Below are positions 63,501-64,000 of a stretch of 64,000 nucleotides of DNA, in pieces. How positions within the stretch are numbered: position 1 is the stretch's first letter; the number at the start of each line of letters is the position of its first letter. Where the stretch lies: contig OX387203.1 of NCBI GenBank assembly GCA_947561715.1, positions 2,604,001 through 2,668,000 of the forward strand, in the 5' to 3' direction. The DNA comes from Ascidia mentula (lineage: Eukaryota; Chordata; Ascidiacea; Phlebobranchia; Ascidiidae). Under the pieces are notes generated by a model. That model ran no database searches. It saw only the letters and a list, made by a program, of their open reading frames with translations, and was not told the DNA's origin. Position numbers and translations under genes: made by a program.

Positions 63501-63961
63501 TTGTAACTATCAAGGGTGCCGCTAGCTTTTCTCCGTGTACTCGCCATGGGAATTTACGTTATTTTTATGGTAATGTTGCGGTGCGAGCGCCTTTCGGTTC
63601 CCCAAATGGGTGGTTTGAAATCTCTTTGTACTTTGTAGGGTGTGGTAATCCACAAAAGGTTGGAAGCACTGGTGTAAAGCATTGAAAATTTTAAATATGG
63701 TCACCTGAGAAAGGGGTTTCATAGGTACCTAAATTTTAAATTTTGTTTTATTTCGTAAATTTTAGATGCTCGGAGTGTCCCTTTTAGATGCTCGGATACT
63801 TCTACGTCGTCAGTTGAAATTGTGACATTTTCTGACCTCATAGTGGGTTTTGTTACTTTACAACGTGTATTTTATTGACAGGTAACAGCGGACAGAGCTC
63901 AGGGCGCCACAGAACCAGTCTACAGCATCAAAATCTTGACAGCAGTAGGCTGAACTTTAAG
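54514..63961 (+). CDS. ZFAND4: ZFAND4 (ANUBL1), ubiquitin-like domain protein; 3' end outside window
   Basis: Sixteen exons join in frame: 54514-54569, 54916-55037, 55635-55710, 56312-56379, 56455-56567, 56709-56806, 57038-57236, 57703-57769, 58156-58317, 58804-58940, 60035-60125, 60495-60639, 61124-61255, 61534-62113, 63314-63449 and 63882-63961 (754 codons so far). Residues 26-100 form a ubiquitin-like domain (MELFIETLTGTCFELRVSP ... GCTLKLVLAMRGGPINTRR), nearly unchanged from vertebrate ZFAND4. The conserved block VYRDGDQLNFFRVVDRGDGT follows, then an acidic stretch (EDEDDTEEE) and long Ser/Pro-rich disordered exons. The AN1 zinc finger that closes the family is not in the window and should lie just to the right. 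The role is poorly known; ubiquitin-linked function is inferred from the domains. Exon 9 ends at a GC donor (GCATGT), proven by frame continuity. Confidence 0.93.
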
Positions 63962-64000
63962 GTGATTTAACATTTAATATTCGGTGTTTCCTTAAATTGC

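Overview
The window looks like nuclear DNA of a tunicate, most likely an ascidian such as Ciona. This is inferred from AT-rich sequence, short GT-AG introns, an intermediate-filament protein with the short chordate-type rod, and clear orthologues of CEP131, ZFAND4 and an MRP-type ABC transporter. I rebuilt gene models by hand from splice sites. In every model the exon phases join and the total coding length is a multiple of three, which is strong internal support.

Layout. (1) 1-1450: 3' end of a secreted EGF/C-type-lectin gene. (2) 2373-3819: a 3'-truncated copy of a retinol-dehydrogenase-like SDR gene. (3) 4870-10646: a complete two-gene CACTA/EnSpm-like DNA transposon with perfect 16-bp terminal inverted repeats, a 678-aa transposase, a 480-aa SAM-domain accessory protein and a 34-bp minisatellite open in all six frames. 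(4) 11132-17851: a full second lectin gene encoding signal peptide, two LCCL domains, EGF, five cbEGF-EGF pairs and a C-type lectin domain (789 aa). (5) 18786-21802: the full SDR gene (353 aa). Regions 1-3978 and about 16313-20398 are a tandem segmental duplication. (6) 22576-27257: a type III-like intermediate filament gene (432 aa). (7) 28250-42210, minus strand: a 37-exon ABCC/MRP1-like transporter (1510 aa). (8) 43491-52803, minus strand: CEP131 (27 exons, 1055 aa). (9) 54514-63961, plus strand: ZFAND4, head-to-head with CEP131 and running off the right edge before its AN1 zinc finger.

Mobile DNA sits in the introns: a 464-bp hAT-type element with 8-bp target duplications, three copies of a foldback MITE, a short hairpin MITE and a tRNA-like sequence. 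Five introns appear to use GC donors. The housekeeping genes (CEP131, ZFAND4, ABCC, IF) are ordinary in structure. The lectin/SDR duplication and the transposon are the dynamic part of the window.

No wholly new pathway is evident. The strongest candidates for something little described are the LCCL-EGF-lectin architecture, with its homogenised 0.75-kb exon-pair array and diverging lectin loop, and the two-gene transposon that carries a SAM-domain protein and an all-frames-open minisatellite.
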